This document shows positions 1 through 12,175 of a stretch of 64,000 nt of DNA, one piece after another. The first letter of the stretch is position 1. The number at the start of each line of letters is the position of its first letter. The stretch comes from Steinernema hermaphroditum (taxonomy: Eukaryota; Nematoda; Chromadorea; Rhabditida; Steinernematidae). The stretch spans positions 8,272,012 through 8,336,011 of the forward strand of contig CM059623.1 in the NCBI GenBank assembly GCA_030435675.1. The letters are read 5' to 3'. A model generated the notes under the pieces. The model saw only the letters and a program-made list of their open reading frames with translations, had not been told where the DNA came from and did not search any database. The position numbers were made by a program, and so were the translations under genes.

Positions 1-784
1 GGGGACGTAGGCGGAGGAGTAGTAGAAAGGGTCGATCATGTAGGGGTTGGCGGAGGGAGAGACGAGGCCCGAAGCGGCCGTCGAGTGGTAGAGCGAGGAG
101 ACGAGCTCCTCGTTGAACGACTTCATGTAGGAGGCGGCGGAGAGGCTCTCGCAGAGACTGAACTTGGGTACGGTAGCGGGGGTCTGCTGCTGGGAGGCAA
201 CAACAGCCAGCGGCTGGGAGAGCTTCAGCGCCTTCGAGGCCGACTCCGCAGCGGCGGACGACTTGTTGGCCGTCTGCAAGGGATCGAGGCTGTTCTGGAG
301 GGAGGTACGGTACCTTGAGCCAGTCGGCAAGGGAGTAGATGTAGTTGATGGCGGCGCGAAGGATCTTCAGCTTGGAGACGCGTTTGGAGTTGGCGCGGAG
401 GGCCGGCAGGTGGAACTTGAGGACGAGGAACGCCTGGTTCACCGTGTGCACCCTTGTCCGCTCGCGGGCGTTCCGCTTCGCCACGGCCACCGAGGGCCTC
501 TCGCCGTTGAGACGCCGTTTCGGCGACGTCTGGCGCATAACCACGGGCCTCAGCACGGGCGGCTCTGAAACGGCGCCGTTCGGGGAGGGGGCTCGTCGCC
601 TACCTCGCTGTGCGGCCTCGGCGCCTCCGAAATGCGGATTCGGGATCTGGCGGATCTCGACCATCTCCTCGAGGCTCTTCTCGGCCTCGAACTGCTGCGC
701 CACGGCTACACAGATCGCCTCCTCCTTGCCCGATATCAGCTTTCCCAGGTTGCTTTCCGAGACGCCTTTGGATCTCAGGGCCAT
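1..784 (-). CDS. bHLH transcription factor, left-arm copy, 3' end beyond window
   Basis: This is the reverse-complement twin of the gene at 22841-23625; left position equals 23625 minus right position. The start codon is at 784. Two tiny introns (565-603 and 274-313 by mirror) separate three exons. The middle exon encodes a basic helix-loop-helix domain: a basic stretch (KRNARERTRVHTVNQAF), helix 1, a loop with ANSKR, and helix 2 (KLKILRAAINYIYSLADWL). The N-terminal exon is charged and the last exon is Ser/Ala-rich with an aromatic tail. The basic region and helix 2 fit class II (achaete-scute/twist/NATO-like) bHLH proteins that bind E-boxes as dimers; the exact orthologue is unclear. Unlike the right copy, this one is not interrupted inside the window. 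Confidence 0.75.
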   Translation of the reverse strand, partial: MALRSKGVSESNLGKLISGKEEAICVAVAQQFEAEKSLEEMVEIRQIPNPHFGGAEAAQRGRRRAPSPNGAVSEPPVLRPVVMRQTSPKRRLNGERPSVAVAKRNARERTRVHTVNQAFLVLKFHLPALRANSKRVSKLKILRAAINYIYSLADWLKVPYLPPEQPRSLADGQQVVRRCGVGLEGAEALPAAGCCCLPAADPRYRTQVQSLREPLRRLLHEVVQRGARLLALPLDGRFGPRLSLRQPLHDRPFLLLLRLRP

Positions 785-1280
785 CGGATCCCCGCGCAGA
801 GGCGGAATCTGGGGGACAGCGTCGGGGCGACCGTAGCGGCGCCGCCCCTCTCAATTATTCCATTATCACTCCGGTGCTAATTCGATATTTATGGAATATT
901 AGAGGTGCGCGCGTTCCGGGAAACACCGACGCTCCGAAGGCGCCTTCGGAAACATTCGCCTGCAGAGGAAACGTAAAAAGGGGCCGGGAGTGCGCTCGGA
1001 GCCGTAAATCTCCCGTTTATGGAGACCATTAGCTCCGCAGCACTAACGACGTCGGCTTGTGTTGCGATCTTGGAGGCGCGCCTGCGAGGCGACTCTATGA
1101 GGAGCTACAGTATACATCTGCGGGAGGGAACGAGGTCGAAACGAGACAATTTGGGTTCCTTCCCTCAGATGCCACGACGCTCGATGTCGAGCCTTTGCAG
1201 GCACTCCACGAAATTTACAATTCCGTGTACCTCTAAGCGACCACCAACACAACATAGCAACCACTTACAAGGGAAGTACA

Positions 1281-1500
1281 CAACATGACCCCCGCCGATT
1301 TGACTGAAAGTTGGTGTGCGGATAGAGCTTGGCGGAGAGTAGCTACTGTGCAAAAAATGGGTGGTCGAGGGGTTGTGCTCTTCACCGCCATATTTTGGTC
1401 TCGGGTTCGACTCCCATAGGAAGCTGTAATTTCTCCTTAACGATTTTTACTACACGTATATCTTGCGCTTTCACAGTTTTCCAGGTTCCAAAACGTTTTT
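1281..1500 (+). repeat. tRNA-derived SINE-like repeat
   Basis: The sequence contains a tRNA-like pair of pol III boxes: an A-box-like GTGGTCGAGGGG near 1362 and a B-box-like GGGTTCGACTCCC near 1404. A tail follows, ending in AAAACGTTTT near 1490-1500. A related copy with a different tRNA-like head but the same tail type lies at 27737-27893 on the other strand. Further related pieces are at 18784-19045 and 4385-4487, and the mirror copy is at 22125-22344. The tRNA fold is degenerate, so I call a SINE rather than a functional tRNA. Confidence 0.55.
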
Positions 1501-1598
1501 GTTGTTGAAAAGAAAAGATGACAAAAAGCCAAGAGGTTGTTAAGAAGTGACTGTGATATAGAGACCCATTATTACATTTATTACAAGCAGGAAGCATC

Positions 1599-2242
1599 TT
1601 ATATACAGCAATGATCATCGATAACGAAATGAGTGAGGCAGTAATAGGATGTACAGTGAGCACAACGGACATGAGAACCACTGTCGCATAAAGCACATCT
1701 CTCAAAACACTCAAAATCGAAGCAGTAATTTTCGGGGGTTTGGAATGAAGGATGTCGCTTTTTGGGGATAAATTCGACGGATCTTCCGGGCTGTTTTTTC
1801 ATTTGATTAAAGCCGGACCTTACTTATTATTTCTCTAGCGAAATCCATTTCTTCCTCAAAAATATACGCTGTCGCCTTGTCTACTGGAAAATTTTGGGAC
1901 AAAATGTAAACAATATTGCTGCCATTAAACTTCCGCTCATTTCAAGACTTTTCGGATGGCGGACCTTGTAACGGTTTCCGCTTTGATTCTTCCTTGATGT
2001 GTAAATTCTGATGTTTTTCCAATTGTTTTTCAGTTTGAAAGGACATATCGCACTTTTCACACACAAAGATTTTGTTTGGTTTATTGGGGATCGCATTGAT
2101 AGTAACTTCTTGGTTCACTCCTGTCCCTCAAATTTTTGCCGAATAAAGTCTACGAAACGGCTAACTAGAGACCGCCGAGGTCTCGTCGGGACATCATCCA
2201 TGCCTACATCAACGTTCATTGTTGGTCGACTACTGATCTAAA
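1599..2242 (-). pseudogene. Tc4/Tc5-like transposase, internally deleted copy
   Basis: This is the mirror of the longer gene at 20342-22026, with 1165 bp removed at about 1822. The deletion end points share the trinucleotide GGT. Remaining parts are an N-terminal C2H2 finger region and a C-terminal Cys/His-rich tail (CALCDSG, CAHCTSYYC). The central helix-turn-helix and DDE-type region are missing, so it cannot encode an active transposase. Confidence 0.55.
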
Positions 2243-2418
2243 AAGATAAAGAAACACTGCAGTATCAGATTGGCTGATATTACTTTATAAATCGTCGTTC
2301 TTCTTCCTTGCGAATTGTTGCCAGAGCAGCGTCGAGTCGAGCAGTTTCCAACGGAGCCACTCGAATAGCGGGTGCCAATAAGCACTTTTCACGTTGATAA
2401 CATTGAGGCAAATATACA

Positions 2419-2877
2419 AGTTTATTTTGTGAAATCTACATTGATACAATGTGTCACACCCCATTATTTGCCCACTCTTGATGCGATTCTTCTCGGGCGC
2501 GCTGCTGCCATCTTGCTGTGCCGAGCTTCTTCGCGAAGTCATCACGCCATCTTGTTCGTGGTCTTCCGAGTGGTCTCGTCACTGGCGGACGCCATTCTTC
2601 CAATTGGCGCGACCATTTTCCGGAAGCTTCGTTGGCGAGCTTCCAAGCGTAGTTCCATTTGCGCTTCTTCGCGGCTTCCACGACGTCGGTGAACTTCGTA
2701 ACTCCTCGCAACCAGTCGTTGCTCTTCTTGTCGAGGAGTCTCACACCGACAACCCTGCGTTCCATCCGTCGCTGGCCGGCTGCTAACTTCCGCTGCGCTG
2801 CCTGTGTTAGCGCCCATGTCTCGCAGCCATACAGCATCGCCGGGAGGATGCACTGGTCGTGCAGGCGTCGTTTCCAG
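2419..2877 (-). mobile_element. RTE-type non-LTR retrotransposon, 3' fragment with target duplication
   Basis: The minus strand encodes the C-terminal end of an RTE-type polyprotein, including the conserved LYGCETWAL and MERRVVGVRLLDKK motifs, GRPRTRWRDDF, and a short 3' UTR. It is flanked by the 10-bp direct repeat CAAATATACA (2409-2418 and 2878-2887). The other arm has a single CAAATATACA and no insertion, so this 5'-truncated copy landed after the two arms became separate. Confidence 0.85.
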
Positions 2878-3065
2878 CAAATATACAGGAAGCACATAAT
2901 TAATCATCAAGGGGAATAAAGACGTGAGGGAAATATGATATCCATAGATGGCGATGAAAAGAATACTCGTGAATTCGAAGACAAAAGAACAGCGGTTGAA
3001 GAACTTCTAGAAGTCTAGAACTTCGGACTTCAATGGAAGACTAACTTTGTGATGTTCTACGTGTA

Positions 3066-4382
3066 CAGGGTGCGCCAGATAAAGTGCAACATTTTTGATT
3101 CATTGATTTAAGTTGATTTGAGAGAGTTACAGTAAGAATGATCATCATATTCGCGTTCCCCGTCCTATTTTAGCCTGGAACATCTGATTAGCTGTGATTT
3201 CGATGTTGTTCACTGAAAAAAATCTCAGCGCTTTAAGACCGATTTTCCATGGTTCTGATGGATAAGCTCAGAATCTCGAATCCGGGTATCGTAAACGCCC
3301 TTGTATTCGAGCGATATGAGGTCAAGTGAGTCGTTGATCGCTACAGGGACATAGAACAGATCAAGATGAAGGCCAGGAAAGGCAGAAAGAAAGCAGCACG
3401 AACTTCAGCTGTTCGAGAAGCCATCCTAAAGAAGTTCAAGTGGAACTCAGCCCGAAGTTCTATAAAGTTCACTAAAGAGTACGGAATTTCAAGAAGACGT
3501 GCCGGCGAATATTGATCGAAGATTTGAAGACTTTTCCTTACAAGAATGTGAAAGAACAAGTCCTAACACTACAAGAAAAAAGACAAGACCCCAAAAAATA
3601 TCTCTTGATGAGGGCCAGCGCCGCAGATCCGGAACTCGACCGAATCCTGTTCACGGATGAGTGGTGATGCACCGCCGAATCGGTGCACAATCACCAGAAT
3701 CATCGGCAATGGCTTCCCAAAGGATGTCCGCGTTCCGTCAGAGCCGAAAAGACCCAGCATTCAAAGAGTTTGATGATCCGGGCCGGAATTTATATCCTGG
3801 GTACCGCAAAACTGGTGTTTTTCGAAGAAAAGGACCTCTTGAAGGCCTATATGTATCAGAAGAAGATTCTAGAAGGCTTGGTGAAACCGTGGGTGGCCGA
3901 GAAATCACAGGACAGAGAAATGGCCTAGACCTACCAGTGGGACGGCGCACCGGCACACAGCGCGAAAACAACTCTGGACCTGCTTCGGACCAATTTGCCT
4001 AAGGTGGGGGGGGGGGTAGATCTTAATGGTCACCACGTTTGCCGGATCTGAATCCCCTCCATTTTGTTGTTTGGTGTTTCTTGTGGATAAGTGTCATTTC
4101 TTTACGATGCGCTACATTGAATTCACTTAGGGCAGCTCTAGAGGCCACATGGAGGCAGAAAACAGAATCCAGACCCGCGGCGGTCGGGAGTGTGAATCGG
4201 ATGTATGTTTAGGCATGCATCTTAACGAAATCAGAACCTCTCGATAAATCATTTTCGATTTGCTTATTTTGGAGTAGCGTAGCTTCATTTTGCATATAAT
4301 TTTTGCACAGTGTCGTATTTGCAAAAGACACACAGCGAGTTACATTGATTTCTTTATGTTGCAGTTTATCTGGCGCATCCGG
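3066..4382 (+). mobile_element. Degenerate Tc1/mariner element, left-arm copy
   Basis: It is bounded by TIRs beginning CAGGGTGCGCCAGATAAA and, on the other side, the complement of CCGGATGCGCCAGATAAA, each next to TA. The interior on the plus strand carries decayed transposase pieces (for example the region around NHQNHRQWLPKG at about 3690, and LFFEEKDLLKAY near 3830). Frames are broken many times. An intact-ended but internally deleted twin lies at 19057-19863. A run of about 11 G occurs at 4005-4017. Confidence 0.7.
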
Positions 4383-4533
4383 TAGTAAAAGTCGTAAAGA
4401 AAAAATTACACAGTAGCTACTCTCCCCAAGCTCTATCCGCACACCAACTTTCAGCCAAATCGGCGGGGGTCATGTTGTGCACTTCCCTTGTGAGTGTTCA
4501 CAGTGGACTCCGTGCTTCATCATTGGTAGTGAC

Positions 4534-5717
4534 CAGAGTTGGCGGGTTCGGGTTTTCAGGTTGGGTACCCGAAAATTTCGGGTTCGGGTTCGGGTTTCGG
4601 GTTCGGGTACCCGAACTTTCGGGTTCGGGTTTCGGGTTCGGATGGGTTTTCACCGAGTTCTGGTGATCCCGAAGCGATTGCTTTTGATTCAACATTTGCG
4701 TTTCCGCACCGTTACTGCGTTAGCGTTCCATACTACTTCGGAATTGTTGAGTGATGGCTAGAAGCTCGGTGTACGCCTCCTACACAGAGACCGAAAATTC
4801 TTTTGCGTGCAAGATATGTGGCACCCTGATGAAGAAGTCCAACGATCGCTCGACGTCGGCGCTGCTGCGTCATAAACGAACGCATGATTGGGCTGAAGAA
4901 GGTGCTCCTCAGAAGAAGCTCGAGTTTACTCCTTCCTCCGTCGGATTTGAATTTGAAGACCGATGCCTCAGGTTTTTCGCCGCTTTCGGAGTCCCGTTTA
5001 GAGCGGTTGAGTCAGATAAATTCCACAAGATGATCCGTACACCAAATTCTTCTGTCGTGAGTGCTGGTTTTTTTTTGCGTTTCAGCTACAGAAATTTGCT
5101 TTTAGATTCCCAGTCGTCGGAAATTGGCTGGAGCGATCCTGGCTCGAAATGCGGCAGAAGTGAGAACCCGGCTGCTAAGCTCAACGAAGGATGAGCTGCT
5201 CTCTCTTCCACTGGACGAATTCTCTCATAGATCACGACGGTTCCTCACGTGAGTACGAATGTCTACTGCATGTCCTCGAACTTTGCTTCAGTATAACTGC
5301 CTCAAACATTACAACGAGATGGACTATGAACTCGACAAGACTAGATATTGTATCTTTGGACGATCAACGAGCCACGGGCGATGTCATACGCGATTTGGTC
5401 ATCGCACAGCTGAAGAAATTCAACATTTCGGTGGACAAGATAGACAAGATAGATATTGTTATACCAATGCCCTAAATTCTTGGGCCGGGTTTTCGGTTTC
5501 GGGTTTCGGGTTTCGGGTTCGGGTACTCGAAAGTTTCGGGTTCGGGTCGGGTTTCGGGTCGGGTACCCGAAAATTTCGGGTTCGGGTACGCGAAAATTTC
5601 GGGTTCAGGTACCCGAAAGTTTCGGGTTCGGGTTCGGGTTCGGGTTTTCGGGTCGGGTACCCGAACTTTCGGGTTCGGGTTTTTAAATTTCGAAAGTCGG
5701 GTACCCGGACAACTCTG
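4534..5717 (+). mobile_element. hAT-type DNA transposon with GGGTTC-rich subterminal arrays
   Basis: It is flanked by a perfect 8-bp target duplication, GTAGTGAC (4526-4533 and 5718-5725). The termini begin CAGAGTTG in inverted orientation, the classic hAT end. Just inside both ends are tandem GGGTTCGGGTTTC-type arrays with GGTACCCGAAA blocks (4545-4655 and 5480-5705). The interior has a BED-type zinc finger reading frame. At 1.2 kb it is much shorter than an autonomous hAT. Confidence 0.85.
4751..5475 (+). pseudogene. hAT transposase fragment with BED zinc finger
   Basis: The N-terminal part reads SFACKICGTLMKKSND followed by LLRHKRTH, a C2H2 BED finger (C-x2-C...H-x3-H) as found at the start of hAT transposases. 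About 100 residues on, the frame continues with a mixed segment. A second piece at 5191-5475 (SLDDQRATGDVIRDLVI region) resembles part of the hAT catalytic core. The C-terminal dimerisation domain is absent, so this is a truncated gene inside a non-autonomous element. Confidence 0.6.
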
Positions 5718-5725
5718 GTAGTGAC

Positions 5726-6374
5726 TAGTCGTAATACTCTGCGCATCTTACTGGAGCATGTCAAATTTCGAAAGTATGCGATGTTTCGAGATTCGTATTG
5801 AAAGCGATGATGCCTTCTCCGAAAAATGTTTAAATATTTGTGGTGATATTTGTCAAGACATGAGCGAGACTGTATTGACAGTCACACAGTCTCAATTACG
5901 GTCTTGAATAGTAATTTTTGAAGGTGTGCAAAATCCAATCAAAAATAACCGGCAAATTGCGATACTCGTTTTCGTATTCGTCGGTATCTCTGGCACGAAC
6001 AATGCCTACAGTTTAGTGATGTGACTATGGAAGACGGAGATCACAGTCGACAACTCCACGAAAAAAAATAAGAAAGGTCTCAATTACGGTCTTGAATGTA
6101 TCCTAAATGCATGCAACATTTATATAAATGTATAATGCTTAGGTATAAAACTCTTCGACACTTGTCGTAATGTGGGTCTGGTGAATGTTTATCCGCAAGT
6201 TCTGTACCGCCAAGCGTGTTCCTCTAAATCAAGAGCGAAATCACACCAGGTCCACGTTGCGAATAGTGTCGGACAGTTTTTGGATTAGAATACAGGATGT
6301 GCCAAAAGACGTGAATTTGGAGACAGTGGTTCTCATGCTCATTTTGCCGATTTACGCGCACTTTCCAAACTGTC
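5726..6374. other. AT-rich intergenic stretch, no gene seen
   Basis: I find no convincing coding region, RNA gene or terminal repeat here. Two copies of a CTCAATTACGGTCTTGAAT phrase occur, near 5893 and 6080, suggesting a decayed repeat. Confidence 0.5.
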
Positions 6375-8876
6375 TCAAAAAGGTATTTTGTGAGCCAAAA
6401 AAAGAGTGTGAGACTTCTGAGATTTCATTTTAGACGTCAGGAAGGGATCGACTGGTTGTATTTTGTCTAAATGGACCAACCTTTCAAGAGACTGTCTATG
6501 AAATTCACTTTTGGCACATTCTGTAGGTGTGAGCTTTGGGAGAATGCTGTTTACAAAGAGTGATCCAATAAAAAGAATGATGGTTCCCATGCGGACTTCG
6601 GAGCCATCGGAGTCGTCTTCGCGATCTTTGTAGTAGTCGTGGAAGTCCTTGATGATCGCCTCACTGGTGTTCCTTGGCGAGGTTTTTGCCAAAGTGAAAG
6701 TGCCTTCATCGCCTTGTACTACACCTGGTCCAACTGGAGACGGTCCATCGGCTGGATAAGGACGTTGTTCAGGTGGGAGTACATCGGCCAGAAGAGTCTG
6801 AAAGGTCTTTTCTGAGGAGGCGCGAGCGTCGTGGACTCACTTCTGCTTTTCCTCGGCCGAGATGCCTTCTTCGCCGTCGTATCCCGTGGAAGTGTCTTTA
6901 GTGCTGCAGTGGAACACGGATAGAAGAAGGTGGAGCCTTGGAAGGATCACCTGAGGAAAGTTCCATTGGTGAGCACCACGATTCCCTGGTCGACCACCCC
7001 CATCATCGAGGTTATGTAAGCGGCGTCGATTGCTCCGAAAGGTACTAGGACATTTGCGCCCCAGACATTTGCGCCCCGGACATTTGCGCCCCAGACATTT
7101 GCGCCCAGACATTTGCGCCCCGGACATTTGCGCCCCAGACATTTGCGCCCAGACATTTGCGCCCCGGACATTTGCGCCCCGGACATTTGCGCCCAGACAT
7201 TTGCGCCCCGGACACTTGCGCCCCAAGCCCGATTCCGCTTGATCCTGCTCTGTTCATTGCTTTTCGGGCTGTTCCAGTTCTTTTACCTATTTGGGAAATC
7301 TGTATCCTACCTGTCTCATAAAAGCATTTCACAAAACTCTGGACTTGTAATTTTGGGATACCATTTTATTTAAGGGGCAAGGAGAAATGTAGGGGGAACA
7401 ACAATCCTAGATCAAAAAAGGACGAGGAATACGAATATAACAACAGAAGTGGTACAAAAATTACCGAAAAATCAAGATAAATTGAAAAGTTGGTTAACTT
7501 AAAGCATTTATTACGCACCCTGTATATGTAAGTGTATGTTATTTCAAATGTAAAATTTAAGACACTGCAAACTATGTAACACTGCAAGGTATAATGCTGC
7601 AAAGTGCGTGAAGCTGCTGACTTAAGTAGCACTTATAAGACGCACGTTGGACCGCAAGGATAGCTACAAAGCGTGCAGCCACACTTTTGCAAAAAAAAAC
7701 CTAAAAAGTGCTGTGAAATGTACGATGTTATATGAGCTGTCCCGGTATGAGCTGTCATCAAACCGAAAAAGGTCAGAAAGGTCCCATCACGTTTTCCCTG
7801 AAGACGCTGTTTGGGGCGCAAGTGTCCGGGGCGCAAATGTCCGGGGCGCAAATGTCTGGGGCGCAAGTGTCCAGGCACCCTCCGAAACCGAGCAGCCAAT
7901 AGCGGTAGAGGGAGAGTTTGTTCGTCTTGCGCAAGTCGGCGAACCCCGGGAGGGCCTTCAGGAACGCGAGGGTCAGAAGATGGTCGAAGCGGAGACTTGT
8001 GTGGTAAGACTTCACCGTGTAGGGGCGCTACTAGGCGCTAGGCGCTCCTTCTTGAAGGGCTGCAACTGCTGGTAGAGACGGGAGAGCGCACCTGGGACTC
8101 ACGATGCCGCCGTTGTCTTCGACAAGACTCCCAATGTCCTCGTGGCCGAACATCACCCTCCCCCGATCCATCGTCCTCTGCTCCTGCTGCACGTAGAAGA
8201 CGAGGAGCCTCGACGGCCGCGGCGCCTCTGGAAACGGTATCGACGAAAGAGGCGCGGAGGGGACGGCAGGTCACTAGAAGAGAAAATCGGTGGTGAGGGC
8301 AGCTACCGTATACCTGGTCGGAGAAGGGAGAGAAGGGGTCGCGAGAGAAAGGATCGGGATTCGTGTAGCTACCGTACTCGGCGGAGTCTTCGCTCGAGGT
8401 TTTGGAGGAAACCTCCTGCTGCCGCGAAGAAGCCGCCGACCATGCGGCACTTCTCTTCCGCATCGTGTTCTCCATGTCAAGCACTGACTGACTGCCTACA
8501 GTACGCTCGATGGAGACTTACAGGACCGCTGCATTCCTGTCCTGATGCATTTGTCGTACCGACAGGCGCGACAGATCATCCGCAGCTCTAAAGGTCCCTT
8601 CTTAAAGGTTAAAGGAAGAGGTCTCCGAGGTGTCTACCGTGGGAGATTCGACACTTTCCCTTTTCCTTGCCTTTGCATTGGAAGGTGATGTTGAGCGATA
8701 CGGTACGTCTGAATCGGTCTTTTCGAAACAACCCTAACCAGAGGACAGTACCTGAAGAAGGCGGCGCACGCGAGGCAGGATACGGTACCGAAGTGAGGAC
8801 TCGCTGACTGTGGACTCTCGCAGACGCTGCAGAGCTGCTTAGAAGACGAGGGCGAGGAGCAGTCGGAGGGGAGCAT
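6375..8876 (-). pseudogene. Nuclear hormone receptor, broken by a transposon and point lesions
   Basis: The minus strand encodes a C4 zinc-finger DNA-binding domain across three exons. Finger 1 begins at about 8840 (LCSVCESPQSASPHFGTVSC, then CAAFFRR across a 44-bp intron). Finger 2 follows (CKGKEKGKC...CRACRYDKC, across a further intron). A Ser-rich hinge follows, then a ligand-binding-domain-like part (HLLTLAFLKALPGFADL at about 7950, and GTIILFIGSLFVNSI near 6570). Lesions are an 839-bp transposon at 7041-7879 in the ligand-binding domain, an in-frame TAG at 6719-6721 where Glu is expected, and a frame change near 6690. The 5' end is uncertain, since a splice acceptor precedes the first ATG. 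Confidence 0.75.
7041..7879. mobile_element. Element A: non-autonomous MULE-like element with minisatellite TIRs
   Basis: It is bounded by the perfect 8-bp direct repeat CTCCGAAA (7033-7040, 7880-7887). The ends are inverted: GGTACTAGGACATTTGCGCC at the left, and the complement of GGTGCCTGGACACTTGCGCC at the right. The left TIR is about eleven tandem units of roughly ACATTTGCGCCCCGG (to 7220). The right has four units (7811-7870). The interior of about 590 bp shows no transposase. Deleting the element plus one repeat re-joins the nuclear-receptor frame across LLGF and GAIDAAYITS. Confidence 0.9.
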
Positions 8877-9422
8877 GCCTGCACGAGAAAGTCGCAGTTA
8901 GGAACTGACGGACGGGGGAGGGGGGCGCATGACCTAAGCGTGCCCGAGACTGTGTCCACCCCATGTCGGATCACAACTCGAAAGAGGACCTAGTCCTTCA
9001 TGTCACGACCTGAGACCAAATATTCGAAAAGATCTCTTTTCTAAAGTGCTTTCTCTCCGACTTGCCTTGTCGGGGGCAGAAGATGACGCCAGGATTCGAC
9101 GGTTCCATGACGGATATTTGGCCTTGTCCCCAGGGACCAGAGTCAAGGCTGAAACGGTTACTTTTGATCGTACCACCGCGCGGATTCCGAAGACGCTCAG
9201 AGGATCGAGAGAAGCCGCCGACAACGCGATCGGCGCCCGCGATCGATCGAGTGCGCGCCCTTCAGCTGCGATAACGGACTACAAATCAATCGCCGACACA
9301 CCTTCCGTCAGAGCTGCTCGTCTGCAGACCTATTAGGAGTGTACTCGAGCATATGGAGACAACCTTGCGAGTCAGTTTCTGTTTTTGGAGGAGAATTATT
9401 ATTGCAAGAACAGAACAAAGGC
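8877..9422. other. Intergenic, no gene seen
   Basis: This lies between the receptor pseudogene and the 3' end of the Pro-rich secreted protein gene. It is GC-rich with several open frames on both strands, but none shows a recognisable domain or consistent splice sites. It may hold an upstream exon of the receptor. Confidence 0.4.
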
Positions 9423-9938
9423 TCAATTTCGGTGCATGAGAGATCGAAAGCGTTGAAGAAGAAAGGCGCCGAGGGACATGAAGTCCTTGTGCTTGGCGAG
9501 GTTCAGCTTCAGGGCGACACCTGGCGGGGGCCGGATCGAGGGCATGTGCACTCCTCTAGGGGGCGACGGGGGCGCCGGAGGAGCGAACGGCGCCGGCGGA
9601 AACGGTCGGGGCGCAGGGAACGGCCGCGCCGGGGGACCGAAACGCTGAGGGGCCCGGCGGACGTCCCCTCGGGGCCGGAATGGACGAGGAGGGCCGATGG
9701 GACCTGCAAGAAGCGAGGAGTTGTGGCAGGGAGACGGACGTACCTTCTCGACGGAAGAGCGCCACTCGAAAGCGCTGTGGGGCGAATCGGCGATTCCTGG
9801 AGAGGAGAGATGAGAGCGGGCGCAGAGGGTCACTTACGGGGCGTTCTGAGGGATCCGCTCACGGAAAAAGGGCCTCGAGGCGGCATCGGAGAGAAAGACG
9901 GCAAATCCGAGGGTCAGCAGAAGCACTCTGAGGATCAT
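9423..9938 (-). CDS. Small secreted proline-rich protein (144 aa)
   Basis: There are three exons (9938-9839/9838, 9796-9744, 9703-9423) separated by 40-41 bp introns with GT-AG ends, giving 435 nt in one frame. Exon 1 encodes a clear signal peptide (MILRVLLLTLGFAVFLSDA). The mature part is rich in Pro, Arg and Ala, with repeated RPFP/PPAPP turns, and ends in a helical basic tail (LNLAKHKDFMSLGAFLLQRF). I do not recognise a family. It could be a cuticle or extracellular matrix protein, or a neuropeptide-like precursor; no dibasic cleavage pattern is obvious. Confidence 0.6.
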
Positions 9939-10419
9939 CTGAAACGCTCGAAGACCATTCACTAGAGCACTTAAAAGAAGGTGTCTTCCGAAGGGAGGGA
10001 ACCGGCTTTTGCGGGATTACGTATAATTATATTATGCTTTGAGGGGTATGGTCGATGTCACGGCTCCCTGGAGGGCGCGCTCATTGAATCCGCCCTTTTA
10101 TGCGCTCAGAGAAAGCACGAGTCAAGAGGGGAACGGGTTTGCCTTAGCGGGAACGGTGGAACAAAAGGAGCACGCCTAGAACAACGACTTTCTCGTCAAT
10201 AACGGCCACCGATTCCATTGTGCTCCTCCGAGGAGGCGTCGACGCCCTCGACCTCCAGAAGCGCCCGGCGCCTCGGGTGTTCCCGTAAAGCCACAAAGCG
10301 CCCTTAACCCCGATTACGTCGCCGCCCGAACCTGTTTGAAGTGTTATCGCGTTACACGAGTTTATCCCAAAAAGACCGAAGTGAAGGTGAATAATTTATG
10401 ACAGCTCTTGCACATCCCT
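9939..10419. other. Intergenic region, no gene seen
   Basis: This separates the start of the Pro-rich gene from the 3' end of the fucose synthase gene (same strand). It likely contains the promoter of the former. I see no repeats or RNA genes. Confidence 0.45.
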
Positions 10420-11787
<1,368 letters not shown>

Positions 11788-12175
11788 TTAGCGAGGAAAT
11801 CACGACGCGGAATCCCCTCTCTCCGCCGCAAGCGGACGACGACCAAGAAGCAAAGAACTCAGATAGAGTCATCTTTGGCTACGTCGAGAAAGTGAATCCC
11901 ACGCGAGAACTGTTCAAGTGATACCCATTTTGGCGGCGGGACGACTTGCGAATACACACAACTTCCAACCAATGTGGAAATACAACTGTTGCCAGGCGCT
12001 TGATTTAATCGCCTTAGGATGACCCGATTTATATACATGTTCTCGGCAATGGGGCTTGTACACGTCAGTATGGCGTTGGACCGATCGAATCCACGAGCAA
12101 ATCGATAACACTGCACGGCAGTCACGTCCCCAGCAACGCCCAGCTTACAGTTTTATTCACATCTTATGCACAACA
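11788..12175. other. Intergenic, no gene seen
   Basis: This lies between the E2 gene's 3' end and the fucose synthase start (both minus strand). It presumably holds the fucose synthase promoter and the E2 3' UTR. Nothing else was recognised. Confidence 0.45.

Larger units (their letters stand above)
1..4487. repeat. Left arm of a large inverted duplication
   Basis: This stretch is the reverse complement of 18780-23625. Matching positions sum to 23625 in the outer part, 22460 in the middle and 23439 at the inner end. The steps come from discrete indels: a 1165-bp deletion near 1822 here, a 459-bp RTE insertion here at 2419-2877, and a 510-bp deletion in the other arm's mariner. The arm reaches the window edge, so its true length is unknown. 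The inner boundary falls at the end of a dispersed SINE-like sequence (about 4385-4487). Confidence 0.9.

Noticed and set aside
600..1032. Antisense open frames over the bHLH gene and the adjacent 5' region
   Set aside because: Arg/Ser/Pro-rich shadow frames in GC-rich DNA; the sense strand has a recognisable domain with introns.
4540..5705. GGGTTC/GGGTTTC runs considered as interstitial telomere sequence
   Set aside because: They are confined to the subterminal parts of a hAT with a perfect target duplication and are mixed with GGTACCCGAAA blocks.
7041..7220. ACATTTGCGCCCCGG array considered as a CRISPR-like or satellite array
   Set aside because: There are no spacers between units, a matching inverted array lies 600 bp away and an 8-bp target duplication flanks the pair, so it is a transposon end.
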